A stretch of 64,000 bases of DNA from Flavobacteriaceae bacterium. GTDB lineage: Bacteria > Bacteroidota > Bacteroidia > Flavobacteriales > Flavobacteriaceae. The DNA lies in assembly GCA_013001285.1 (NCBI GenBank), contig JABDMU010000029.1, positions 1-64,000 of the forward strand, written 5' to 3'. Positions 8,284 through 16,163 of the stretch are shown in pieces (position 1 is the first letter of the stretch; every line of letters begins with the position of its first letter). A model generated the notes under the pieces. That model saw only the letters and a list, made by a program, of their open reading frames with translations. It was not told where the DNA came from and ran no database searches. The position numbers were made by a program, and so were the translations under genes.

Positions 8284-8865
8284 TTATCTAAAGAAATATA
8301 AAAAGAAAAACAAGTATAACCATAATAAATCTACAAAATGCCAAAAGGTTGCAGCCAGTTCAAAACCTAGCATTTTACCTACATGATACTTTTGTTTAAA
8401 ATGATTATAAATTACGACCAAAAGGCAAATTAAGCCGGCAATAACGTGCAATATATGCAAGCCAGCTATGACATAAATATAGCTCATGGTCACATTACTT
8501 GAAGCTCCAGTAAAATAATATCCCCCTGCAATGATCTCATCAAATCCTTTTAATTGGGAGCCGATAAAAATAATTCCAAGTACAAATGTTGCCAAAAGAA
8601 AAACGGTCGTGAGCTTACGATCTCCTTTTTTTAAGGTCCTTTTGGCAAGTATAATTGTAAGGCTACTTATTACAATTACTATAGTACTTAATGTAAACGC
8701 TTCCGGAAGTTCAAAGTTCTTTAACCAATCTTCTCTCGAACTACTTACTATAAATGCACTCGTTATCCCTGCAAAAGACATGATAAGTGAAATGATACCA
8801 AACCAAAGCATCATTTTCTTTGCCCTTATTGTTTTTTCTTCAGTTGTTCCTTGAGTTAAATCCAT
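8284..8865 (-). CDS. Cytochrome c oxidase subunit III, short form
   Basis: A 193-residue heme-copper oxidase subunit III of ordinary bacterial length with five predicted helices. Family signatures are KKMMLWFGIISLIMSFAG (about 17-34), FIGSQLKGF, AGLHILHVIAGLI and the end FWHFVDLLWLYLFFFLYF. Its start follows the ctaB stop after a single base, so the two are co-transcribed and probably coupled. Two adjacent subunit III paralogues of different length are visible here. Whether both assemble into one oxidase or serve different ones is not clear, since the window encodes a single coxA/coxB pair. Confidence 0.92.
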   Translation of the reverse strand: MDLTQGTTEEKTIRAKKMMLWFGIISLIMSFAGITSAFIVSSSREDWLKNFELPEAFTLSTIVIVISSLTIILAKRTLKKGDRKLTTVFLLATFVLGIIFIGSQLKGFDEIIAGGYYFTGASSNVTMSYIYVIAGLHILHVIAGLICLLVVIYNHFKQKYHVGKMLGFELAATFWHFVDLLWLYLFFFLYFFR

Positions 8866-8866
8866 T

Positions 8867-9763
8867 TTATCTTATAAACTTATCTAATACATAAACTATT
8901 TGGATCAATGTAATGTAGAGTACACTGGCCAACATAAGCTGGCGTGCTGCTTTTTCAGTCATTTTTTTAAATAACTGAATGGCATAATACAACATGACCA
9001 ATCCTACTAAAAATACAATTATAGCACCCACAATGGTAAGCCTCAACTCGCCAGTAAATCCTAGTACGGGAATCACCGAAACAATTATGGTCCACACCGT
9101 ATAAAGTATAGCTTGAACTGCAGTGGCTTTATCGCGCTTTCCTGTTGGTAACATATTAAACCCTGCTTTTTGGTAATCATCGTGTAGAAACCATCCTATG
9201 GCCCAAAAATGAGGGAATTGCCAAAAAAATTGCAACATAAACAAGGTTCCTGGCTCTATTCCAAAATCATCGGTTGCAGCGACCCATCCTAACATAAAAG
9301 GGATCGCCCCTGGAATAGCCCCCACAAAAACTGATAATGGTGTTTTGGTTTTTAATGGCGTATAGGCACTGGTATAAAGGAAAATTGAAATCGCTCCAAA
9401 CATAGCGGTTTTAGGGTTGATAGAATACAATATTCCAATCCCTAAAAGGGTTAAAATACAGGCTAAAATAAACGCAGAACGCACCGAGATTCGTCCAGCC
9501 GGTATTGGTCTGTCTTTTGTACGCTCCATCAAAGCATCATAATCCCGTTCTATGATTTGATTGAAAACATTTGAAGCACCTACCATGAAATAACCTCCAA
9601 GTGCTAAAAGCACTACAGTTGAAAAGTTGACGATATCGGCACCTAAAAAATAACCAGCAATGGAAGAGAACACCACACTAAGTGACAACCCCATTTTGGT
9701 AATTGCTTTAAAATCTTGAATTGTATTTGATACTGAATAAGAAGACCTGGCCGTGCTTGTCAT
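8867..9763 (-). CDS. ctaB: Protoheme IX farnesyltransferase (heme O synthase)
   Basis: A 298-residue UbiA-superfamily prenyltransferase with about nine membrane helices. The first aspartate-rich motif is visible in NQIIERDYDALMERTKDRP (about residues 67-85), as in CtaB/CyoE, and a second conserved region includes DDYQKAGFNMLP (about 195). It attaches a farnesyl group to heme B to make heme O, the precursor of the heme A used by aa3-type oxidases. It is the first gene of the subunit III/IV operon, behind a good promoter at 9798-9829. A heme A synthase gene, often its neighbour, is not in the window. Confidence 0.95.
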   Translation of the reverse strand: MTSTARSSYSVSNTIQDFKAITKMGLSLSVVFSSIAGYFLGADIVNFSTVVLLALGGYFMVGASNVFNQIIERDYDALMERTKDRPIPAGRISVRSAFILACILTLLGIGILYSINPKTAMFGAISIFLYTSAYTPLKTKTPLSVFVGAIPGAIPFMLGWVAATDDFGIEPGTLFMLQFFWQFPHFWAIGWFLHDDYQKAGFNMLPTGKRDKATAVQAILYTVWTIIVSVIPVLGFTGELRLTIVGAIIVFLVGLVMLYYAIQLFKKMTEKAARQLMLASVLYITLIQIVYVLDKFIR

Positions 9764-9797
9764 TAAATTGTGCTTATAGCGCTTGTCGTTGCGATGG

Positions 9798-9829
9798 CAA
9801 AGATACTTCTTAATTAGGTTTTGAGCAAT
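9798..9829 (-). promoter_or_regulatory. Promoter of the ctaB-cox operon
   Basis: Minus strand: -33 element ATTG (9826-9829, one base off TTTG), 20-base spacer, -7 element TATCTTTG (9798-9805, perfect TAnnTTTG). The predicted transcript start is about 30 bases before the ctaB ATG at 9763. It overlaps a possible plus-strand promoter for the divergent gene. Confidence 0.65.
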
Positions 9830-9848
9830 GTAATTAAAACTAAATTTA
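9820..9848 (+). promoter_or_regulatory. Candidate promoter of the metallo-hydrolase gene
   Basis: Plus strand: TTTG at 9820-9823, 17-base spacer, TAAATTTA at 9841-9848 (one base off TAnnTTTG). This would give a leader of roughly 55 bases before the ATG at 9911. Another partial -7 match, TACCTTTA, lies at 9879-9886. Confidence 0.4.
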
Positions 9849-9910
9849 TTTTAATATCTAGATGAATTCAAGATTTATTACCTTTAAAAAAATCCTCAAA
9901 ATTCAGAATT

Positions 9911-10777
9911 ATGAAATCCATTAAATCATCTTTTTTATCTGTTTTTCTTGTCCTCAGCCTTGTAACTTGTGCTCAGGATATGTCTGAGGTTCAAATTACA
10001 GCCACAAAAATGTCAGGAAATGTCTACATGTTAACTGGTGCCGGCGGAAATATAGGTGTGTCAGTTGGTGATGATGGCGTATTTATTATCGATGATCAAT
10101 TTGCACCTGTCACTGCTAAAATCCTTGAAAGCATTCGTAAATTAAGCGACAAGCCCATTCAATTTTTAGTTAACACCCATTATCATGGCGATCATACAGG
10201 TGGTAATGAAAATATGGCGAATGAAGGTGCCACTATCATGGCTCATGATAATGTTAGAAAGCGACTGGAAGAAAGTAATGATGCTTCTGCTGGGTTACCT
10301 GTGATCACCTTTAATGACCAACTGAGTTTGCATATTAATGGTGAAAAGGTTTCTGTTTTTCATGTGGACAATGCACATACCGATGGTGATGCCTTAATTT
10401 ATTTTACCGAAAGTAATGTGCTTCATACTGGCGACACCTATTTCAATGGGCGTTATCCATACATCGATTTAGAATCTGGTGGTAGTGTTGATGGTTACAT
10501 TGCGGCAGCAGAGCGGACATCAATGCTGATTGATGATGATACTAAAATTATACCTGGACATGGAGCGGCTTCCAATAAAGCGGAATTTAAGAGCTTTTTA
10601 AAAATGCTAAAAACGCTTCGGACCATAATCTCCGATGAGATAAAAAAAGGAAAAACTGAAGATGAGGTCGTGAATAATACATTCTTGACCAAAACTTATG
10701 ATGACCTTAATTACAGTTGGAGATTTATTACTTCGGAAAAGATCAGACGAACTTTTTATCGAAGTCTTAAGGACTAA
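9911..10777 (+). CDS. Secreted metallo-beta-lactamase-fold hydrolase
   Basis: A 288-residue MBL-fold enzyme with a signal peptide (residues 1-21; LSLVTCAQ could also be a poor lipobox). The zinc ligands are all visible: HYHGDH (about 89-94), a further His in DNAHTDGD, Asp in HTGDTYFNG and the final His in IIPGHG. The Asp in TGDTYF resembles glyoxalase II-like MBL enzymes rather than class B1 beta-lactamases, which use Cys there. The substrate is therefore open: a periplasmic thioester, lactone or beta-lactam hydrolase are all possible. It is the only plus-strand gene in this part of the window and its stop abuts the stop of the convergent glutaredoxin-like gene. Confidence 0.85.
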   Translation: MKSIKSSFLSVFLVLSLVTCAQDMSEVQITATKMSGNVYMLTGAGGNIGVSVGDDGVFIIDDQFAPVTAKILESIRKLSDKPIQFLVNTHYHGDHTGGNENMANEGATIMAHDNVRKRLEESNDASAGLPVITFNDQLSLHINGEKVSVFHVDNAHTDGDALIYFTESNVLHTGDTYFNGRYPYIDLESGGSVDGYIAAAERTSMLIDDDTKIIPGHGAASNKAEFKSFLKMLKTLRTIISDEIKKGKTEDEVVNNTFLTKTYDDLNYSWRFITSEKIRRTFYRSLKD

Positions 10778-11398
10778 TTATTTTAACCCTTCAAGAAATT
10801 GCTGAAGGTCATTATGACTATGGGACACCTCACCATTCACCATGATAACTGGAGTTTTCACTTTTAAACTCAGGCCTTTCTCTCTAATGGTCTTCCACAT
10901 GAGCTTAAGGTTTTCTTCATTTTTTGAAATGTCTACAATTTTAAAATCGATATTATTTTCCATCATAAAATTGGTTGCAAAACTGCAACGTGTGCATTCT
11001 GTATCATCAAAAATGACGATCCCTTCATTAATTTTGGTATAATCTTCTAAGAGGTGAGCATTTTTCTCTTTTAATTTTTTCGTTTTCTCTTCCGAAGTGA
11101 TCACGGGTTTTTTTGAATAGGCCAACTTATAGCTGTAAACATAGTCATAAGTAAGGTCAATAAAGTTTATTTTGCTTTTAGGCGCCAGCGTCTTGGTTAT
11201 TGGTTTTGAATACCCCTTTAAACCTTTCACTTCTTTTAGGGTGAGAACGACTTCTTGAGTAACCTCTGAATTATTAAAACAGATCACCGATAAGGTTTTG
11301 TCATTGTCCTCGATCTTGAATTCAATGTCTTTTTGTTGTGAGAAGGCAGAAATTGAAACGAAAAAAATGAGGGCAATTCTAATAATATACTTTGTCAT
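10778..11398 (-). CDS. Secreted protein with a C-terminal glutaredoxin-like domain
   Basis: About 206 residues from ATG 11398; a TTG two codons upstream (11404) is less likely. A signal peptide (MTKYIIRIALIFFVSISAFSQ) leads to an N-terminal beta-rich region (about 22-110) of no family I recognise, then a glutaredoxin/thioredoxin-fold domain with the redox pair in DDTECTRCSFATNFM, the cis-Pro region VKTPVIMVNGEV and the final helix. It would act in the periplasm on disulfides or as a carrier. It converges tail to tail with the MBL-fold gene with no gap between the stops and no visible terminator there. Confidence 0.75.
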   Translation of the reverse strand: MTKYIIRIALIFFVSISAFSQQKDIEFKIEDNDKTLSVICFNNSEVTQEVVLTLKEVKGLKGYSKPITKTLAPKSKINFIDLTYDYVYSYKLAYSKKPVITSEEKTKKLKEKNAHLLEDYTKINEGIVIFDDTECTRCSFATNFMMENNIDFKIVDISKNEENLKLMWKTIREKGLSLKVKTPVIMVNGEVSHSHNDLQQFLEGLK

Positions 11399-11430
11399 GA
11401 TCAAAAATTGAAGGCGTGAAGATAATTAAT

Positions 11431-11460
11431 TGATTTGACTTTTTTTAAAAAAGTCTATCA
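11431..11460 (-). terminator. AT-rich hairpin after the RemB-like gene (possible terminator)
   Basis: The inner arms are GACTTTTTT (11437-11445) and AAAAAAGTC (11447-11455), and outer TGAT/ATCA (11431-11434 with 11457-11460) can extend the stem. It lies just past the stop of the RemB-like gene but no clear T-run follows on the minus strand, so termination is uncertain. Confidence 0.35.
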
Positions 11461-11485
11461 GAAACACTTTATGAGGATGAGTTGA

Positions 11486-13597
11486 TTAAAAATCGAAATA
11501 CCAATTAAACAGGTCAGTACGTAGCCCGAGGCTAAACCAAAGTGTACTATTTTTAAATGTTGCTTCAGTTTGTGCTTCAGGGTTAAAATTTCGATAACTC
11601 AAATAGGCGAATAGTCTTAAATTAGTTGTTGGATTCAAAACATAGCCCGATTGCAATTCGGCGTGAAACACATTTGTACCATTCCCTTGACCAACTGTTA
11701 TTCCCGTATCGCTAGGTCTATTATTCTCACTTGTATAAATATCTCCTCCATAAGCGAAATCGTCTTCTGTGGTATTGAAATCAAATCCGCGCTTTCCAAA
11801 AATAAACTTAGCATCGGCAAACCAGCGTTTATAATTATAACGTCCTAATATAATCGCTTCGCTAAAATTAGAACCCCACAAATGCGCCATGGACTGGTTG
11901 TTATGGCCATAATTTAGCACGATCGTGTTGTGCGAATAGGTATACGGACGCACGCGATTATACTCGAACTGAAGCATCAGATTTTTTACATCAAATGGGT
12001 TGTAATATTTAAATCCTAATTGATATCCAAACTTATTCTTCCAGCTTTTTTCGCCGCCTTTAATATCGCTCAACGAAAATTCATCTAAAATAAATTGGCT
12101 ATATAAATGTACTTTGTCATTCCATTTGTATTTAGCCGAAGCACCAACAATGGCATTACCGGCATCTTGACCCGTTTCAAATTCGATAGCTCTAAAAAAT
12201 ATTATGGGATTCAGATAATTTATATCGAAGCCTCTATCATTGGTATTGGCCCAGATCACCGATTCGAATAATCCAATATTCAAGCGTTTGGACACATTCC
12301 AACTTAGGTAATGATTCGCAATATACTTTGTCAAGAAAGCACCATCTTCGGTGACTTCAGGTCGTACATCTTTCAACCAGGTCCACGTATTTGTATACTG
12401 AATTTTCCAAAACTTGGTATTCAATTTTAAATACGGTGAAGGGCTTGCGACATCACTAACAAAAAGCGAGCGATAGCCATCACCAATAAATGTTTTACCA
12501 TGCCCGAACTGAATGTTCATAAAGTCAACTGGAGCATAACTCAAATAGGCTTCAGCAACCGGATAATCATAAGCATCATCCTTAAACGCTTTTGCGATGC
12601 CCCTTCCTGGAATTATGGCAGGGTCAGGTCCAAAGGCCTTTAAACTTTCGGCATACTGATTAAAGTATTGAGCAAAACGCCCTTGACTTTCATAAACCGA
12701 TGCCGAAAATCCTAGTTTTTTACCCAATCCACCTTGAACATAAACGCCTCGCGTATTATTAAAAGTTGAATTGAAATCGGCATCAGAATCTTTTCCTACC
12801 TGCAAATCGAAAATTGGATCAATTGTGAACCAGTATTTATCGCTTTCAATGGCCACCAAATGTTCATTAAATAGTTTTCGCCCACCCCAACTTGTTGTTG
12901 ATTTCATCAAGGCCTTATTCTCCTCTTCAAAATTATAATAAGGATTTACGGTTTGATATACATAGGGTTTAGAAGCTGTATGGCTATTGGTTCCAATCAA
13001 ATTTAATTGTCGCTCAAACTTAGAATAGTATTGATGTGTAAATGGAATATTGACCTGGCTTTTATAAGCGCTGTTGTCATAGGGTTTTAATGAGGAGTTC
13101 ACACTGTCAATTTCAGTTTTTGCACGACGCTCAATTTCAGATATGACATTGGTTTTTCCATCAGCCTCGTTAGCCTTCTGCCGTTGTCCTGGAGCAACTA
13201 AAGGAATGGCTATTTCATAAGAATATTGTTTATAGGTTGGTTTCCCATTATAAGTTGCAGGTGCAATTTTTGGCATTTCAGCAAAAAGAAGTTGAGCTGC
13301 GGTTTTAAGCTCATCATAAACGGCATCTACATACAAAACAACAAAGTTTCCTTCCCGGTCAATTTCAAACAACACCACCATTTTCCCAGAATAGTTCTCA
13401 TCTGAAACAATTTGTGGCACCTTTAAATTAGCGTAAACACGTTGCGATAATTCGTTAAAAAAACAAGACCTTAAATTTTCTATGGATTGAGATTCGCATT
13501 CTGGAAACACCGGAGGTTTTTCAAACTCATTTTGATCTTGTGCAAACGTAATATTTGATAATGTAAAAAGACATATCAGAAGGAAGATTTTCTTCAT
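11486..13597 (-). CDS. remB: RemB-like gliding motility surface protein (TonB-type domain plus outer membrane barrel)
   Basis: A 703-residue exported protein with signal peptide 1-19. Residues about 25-140 (PPVFPECE through EIAIPLVAP) are a TonB C-terminal-like domain closely similar in pattern to the two TonB genes upstream, including the paired cysteines. From about residue 200 the protein is rich in alternating aromatic strands and repeated turns ending in YFDF, which suggests a 14- to 18-strand outer membrane barrel of the Wzi or LPS-assembly kind. In Flavobacterium johnsoniae, as I remember it, remB lies four genes after sprA; the order here (sprA, gcvH, vanZ-like, two tonB, this gene) matches apart from the extra tonB. 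The gene name rests on that synteny. Confidence 0.65.
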   Translation of the reverse strand: MKKIFLLICLFTLSNITFAQDQNEFEKPPVFPECESQSIENLRSCFFNELSQRVYANLKVPQIVSDENYSGKMVVLFEIDREGNFVVLYVDAVYDELKTAAQLLFAEMPKIAPATYNGKPTYKQYSYEIAIPLVAPGQRQKANEADGKTNVISEIERRAKTEIDSVNSSLKPYDNSAYKSQVNIPFTHQYYSKFERQLNLIGTNSHTASKPYVYQTVNPYYNFEEENKALMKSTTSWGGRKLFNEHLVAIESDKYWFTIDPIFDLQVGKDSDADFNSTFNNTRGVYVQGGLGKKLGFSASVYESQGRFAQYFNQYAESLKAFGPDPAIIPGRGIAKAFKDDAYDYPVAEAYLSYAPVDFMNIQFGHGKTFIGDGYRSLFVSDVASPSPYLKLNTKFWKIQYTNTWTWLKDVRPEVTEDGAFLTKYIANHYLSWNVSKRLNIGLFESVIWANTNDRGFDINYLNPIIFFRAIEFETGQDAGNAIVGASAKYKWNDKVHLYSQFILDEFSLSDIKGGEKSWKNKFGYQLGFKYYNPFDVKNLMLQFEYNRVRPYTYSHNTIVLNYGHNNQSMAHLWGSNFSEAIILGRYNYKRWFADAKFIFGKRGFDFNTTEDDFAYGGDIYTSENNRPSDTGITVGQGNGTNVFHAELQSGYVLNPTTNLRLFAYLSYRNFNPEAQTEATFKNSTLWFSLGLRTDLFNWYFDF

Positions 13598-13653
13598 ATG
13601 ATGTGTAATGCAATTAATTTTGTGAAAGATACTATTTTTAGAGTAATCGCACT

Positions 13654-13686
13654 AAAAAACCGCTACCATAATTATGACAACGGTTT
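13654..13686 (-). terminator. Intrinsic terminator after the downstream tonB gene
   Basis: Arms AAACCG and CGGTTT (13657-13662 with 13681-13686) enclose a second small palindrome CATAATTATG. On the minus strand the hairpin is followed by six T. It lies 20 bases past the stop of the 264-residue TonB gene. A weak promoter-like TATCTTTC for the RemB-like gene follows it on the minus strand. Confidence 0.6.
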
Positions 13687-13705
13687 AGAAATTGAATAGG
13701 TATTT

Positions 13706-14500
13706 TTAGTAATTGACCTTTACCGTTATAGGTAGGCTGTACATCACTTCCACATTTTTATTACCCTGTTTTGCTGGCGACATTTGTGGAATCATATGAG
13801 CAACTTTCAAAGCCTCCCTTTGCACTCTAGTATGCGAGTGCCTTACTTTAATTTCGCCAATTGCTCCAGCTTTATCAATCTTAAAGTAAACCACTATACG
13901 TTGAATGCCTGACAAGCCAAGATCAGCCATAATAGCTGAGTCGAATTTTCTATTGACCAATTTGTCCAACTTCAATTGCATGCAATCAATACGATCCTGA
14001 TTTGATGCCAAACCTTCACATCCTGGATAAATAGGAACTTGCTCTACTCCTAGTACAGAATAGGTCTTGTCATCAGGTTTATCAATGAGTGGAAAAATTT
14101 CATCTGGGTTAATTACCGGTCCATTTGTAGTAGGATCTGTAAATATGGGGTCAACATCTTTCAGGGAGACGTCATCCGGAACAATTGTGGGATCAACAGA
14201 AATGATCTTTCTTTTGTTTTGTTTTACTTTTTTTTCGTGTTTGATAGACTCATCTGCGATCTTAATGATTGAGGCAAAGACATAAGGGTCTTCCTGAAGC
14301 GGTTCACCAGTTGATATTTCGATATCAACTGTTTTAAATTGCATTTCGAGTAATGTGTAAGTTGCTAACAAGGTTAAGATCAAGCCAACCTGAAAGTAAA
14401 GCGTTGAGTTTTTTCTTAAATTTGCGTCATGTTTGTGCGGCTTTTTCACGATTTTATCGTTCTGACCAACGATACCGTGATTTTTCTTAGAAATATTCAT
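13706..14500 (-). CDS. Energy transducer TonB (second copy)
   Basis: A 264-residue TonB-family protein with a cytoplasmic N-terminus of about 35 residues, one membrane helix (about 36-54), a linker without the usual long Pro run and a C-terminal TonB domain (about 155-264). The C-terminal domain begins with VPIYPGCEG and contains a second Cys (DRIDCMQLKL), the Gly-containing GLSGIQRIVVYFKIDKAG strand pair and ends YSLPITVKVNY. It transmits proton-motive energy to TonB-dependent receptors. It is similar to the next gene upstream, so the two are probably old duplicates. It has a separate terminator and may have its own promoter after the hairpin at 14555-14586. Confidence 0.85.
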   Translation of the reverse strand: MNISKKNHGIVGQNDKIVKKPHKHDANLRKNSTLYFQVGLILTLLATYTLLEMQFKTVDIEISTGEPLQEDPYVFASIIKIADESIKHEKKVKQNKRKIISVDPTIVPDDVSLKDVDPIFTDPTTNGPVINPDEIFPLIDKPDDKTYSVLGVEQVPIYPGCEGLASNQDRIDCMQLKLDKLVNRKFDSAIMADLGLSGIQRIVVYFKIDKAGAIGEIKVRHSHTRVQREALKVAHMIPQMSPAKQGNKNVEVMYSLPITVKVNY

Positions 14501-14554
14501 AATTATTAATTTAGAATGTTAATGTTATGAACTAGTCGCAAGAAACATACCAAA

Positions 14555-14586
14555 AAAAATCCCGTTACTCAGGTAACGGGATTTTT
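14555..14586 (-). terminator. Strong intrinsic terminator after the upstream tonB gene
   Basis: An 8-bp GC-rich stem CCCGTTAC/GTAACGGG (14561-14568 with 14573-14580), tetraloop TCAG, extended by flanking A/T pairs and followed on the minus strand by a run of eight T. It separates the two tonB genes into different transcripts. Confidence 0.9.
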
Positions 14587-14610
14587 ATATTACAAAATAT
14601 TTTAATTTTC

Positions 14611-15333
14611 TTAATCTTGAACTTGGAATAAAATTGGTAACGAATAAGGAACGATTACGGCCTTTCCTCTTTGTTTTCCAGGTTTCATTTTAGGCAATGA
14701 TTTCACGACGCGCTCTGCTTCCTGAGCTAATCTTGGGTGTGGTGCTCTTGCGCGTACATTGACTATGTTTCCATTTTTATCGATTTTAAAGGCAACAATA
14801 ATACGTTGTCTACCTGTAAGACCAAGATCTCCTGCTAAGTCTGTGTTAAATTTTTTATTTACAAAAGCTTTAACCTTATCAGACATACATTGTCTTTTTT
14901 GACTATTTGATCCTGATTCACATCCAGGAAAGATTGGCACATTTTCAATAACTGAAAAAGGAACCTCAATATCTTCTTCGACCTCTTCAACTTCCAACTC
15001 TTCAATCTCAATAATTTCTTCTTCTTGATCAGTTTCGGTTGATTCAATCACCGTCTCTTCGATTTCTTCCTCGTCTTCTACAATCTCGATCTCTTCTGGA
15101 GCTGCAGGTGGTGGAGGTGGTGGAGGTGGTGGAGTTTGTAACTGCTCAGTAATTGGAATTTCTTCATCTTCTAACTCATCCAAATTCAACTGACCAATAT
15201 CAATCGCGTCTTTATCATAGGTTTTGTAATTAATTCCCATGTAGGCAACTGCCATCATAATAACAAGACCAACAGCAAAAAAGAGTGAACTGTTTCTTTT
15301 GACATCTGCTTGCGGATTTTTCTTAGGTTCCAT
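14611..15333 (-). CDS. Energy transducer TonB with proline run and acidic linker
   Basis: A 240-residue TonB with one membrane helix (about 16-32), a run of nine Pro (about 69-77) and then a 60-residue linker made largely of Glu, Ile and Val (about 80-140) instead of the Lys-Pro repeats of proteobacterial TonB. The C-terminal TonB domain runs from VPIFPGCESG to the end, with Cys in the CE and RQC positions and GLTGRQRIIVAFKIDKNG. The Pro run is encoded by a GGT/GGA repeat near 15109-15132. It probably serves SusC/TonB-dependent receptors. It lies 68 bases after the VanZ-like gene and ends at a strong terminator. Confidence 0.9.
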   Translation of the reverse strand: MEPKKNPQADVKRNSSLFFAVGLVIMMAVAYMGINYKTYDKDAIDIGQLNLDELEDEEIPITEQLQTPPPPPPPPPAAPEEIEIVEDEEEIEETVIESTETDQEEEIIEIEELEVEEVEEDIEVPFSVIENVPIFPGCESGSNSQKRQCMSDKVKAFVNKKFNTDLAGDLGLTGRQRIIVAFKIDKNGNIVNVRARAPHPRLAQEAERVVKSLPKMKPGKQRGKAVIVPYSLPILFQVQD

Positions 15334-15401
15334 AATTAATGTTTTTCAAGATTCGTAAAAATAACCATTTATTATCTAAAAATGCAAGGGTTTGTAGATA
15401 T

Positions 15402-15800
15402 TTAACTTAAGTTCTTCTCTCTATTCAGAACAACAAAAGTTGCAATTATAGTACCTACTATGTTTGCCAAAGCATCTAAAAGATCACCAACTCTATTGAC
15501 TATGAGTTTCCCTTGTATAGCTTCAATAACTATACCAAATACAATGCAGGCAAGTGCAATGTTTAGGATTCTCTTTTTTCCAGAACCACTGCCAACAGCA
15601 AAATACCATAGTACCATTAATATAAAATAAGCTGCTAAATGATAAAATTTGTCATCATAATCAGTGCCAAAAGAAGGCATGTTATTCACCCTGACCAAGC
15701 TTAAAGTAATAAGTACCAATGTGTAAATTACGGCAACTGGAATTGCTAGTTTATTAAGCACCAATGATAGCTTTGTAGTCGTCTGCCGATAACAGATCAT
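15402..15800 (-). CDS. VanZ-like family membrane protein
   Basis: A 132-residue protein with four predicted helices (about 17-35, 50-65, 72-90 and 107-125). The conserved VanZ-like pattern is visible: [16 protein letters not shown] with the Asp and His, then [10 protein letters not shown] with the Glu, and a [13 protein letters not shown] segment. Function in the family is unclear beyond a link to teicoplanin resistance in one member. The frame opens inside the end of gcvH, overlapping it by 47 bases; no later ATG would keep the first helix, so the long overlap appears real and implies coupling. It is part of the sprA-gcvH chain. Confidence 0.85.
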   Translation of the reverse strand: MICYRQTTTKLSLVLNKLAIPVAVIYTLVLITLSLVRVNNMPSFGTDYDDKFYHLAAYFILMVLWYFAVGSGSGKKRILNIALACIVFGIVIEAIQGKLIVNRVGDLLDALANIVGTIIATFVVLNREKNLS

Positions 15801-16134
15801 CTAATTGTGAAACATCAGAGCATTTTACTTTTATCATCCAACCTTCACCGTAAGGGTCAGCATTTACTTTTTCAGGTTCATCCTCTAAGGAGTCATTAAA
15901 TTCAATAATCTCTCCTGATACGGGTAAGAATAGATCTGAAACTGTTTTAACCGCTTCTACCGTACCAAACACTTCCTCGGCTTCTAGAGTTTCATCAAGC
16001 GTTTCAACTTCTACATATACAATGTCACCAAGCTCGCTTTGAGCAAAATCAGTGATTCCAACTGTAATGACATCGCCTTCAATTTTTATCCATTCATGGT
16101 CTTTCGTATATTTTAAATCAGATGGGATATTCAT
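15754..16134 (-). CDS. gcvH: Glycine cleavage system H protein
   Basis: A 126-residue lipoyl carrier protein. The opening [21 protein letters not shown] and [16 protein letters not shown] are characteristic, and the lipoylated lysine is in [16 protein letters not shown] (about Lys 63). It shuttles the aminomethyl group between the P, T and L proteins of glycine cleavage, none of which is in this window. It lies 29 bases after sprA and overlaps the VanZ-like gene. Finding gcvH alone beside sprA agrees with what I remember of flavobacterial gene order, and there is no glycine riboswitch in the short gap. Confidence 0.96.
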   Translation of the reverse strand: MNIPSDLKYTKDHEWIKIEGDVITVGITDFAQSELGDIVYVEVETLDETLEAEEVFGTVEAVKTVSDLFLPVSGEIIEFNDSLEDEPEKVNADPYGEGWMIKVKCSDVSQLDDLLSADDYKAIIGA

Positions 16135-16163
16135 AATGTAATTTTATATAGTGTTATTAAAGT

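Noticed and set aside
9911-10777. Class B beta-lactamase resistance gene
   Set aside because: The metal ligands fit the MBL fold in general, with Asp rather than Cys at the B1 position, so a resistance role is not supported.
15108-15133. GGT/GGA simple repeat
   Set aside because: It encodes the proline run of TonB and needs no other explanation.
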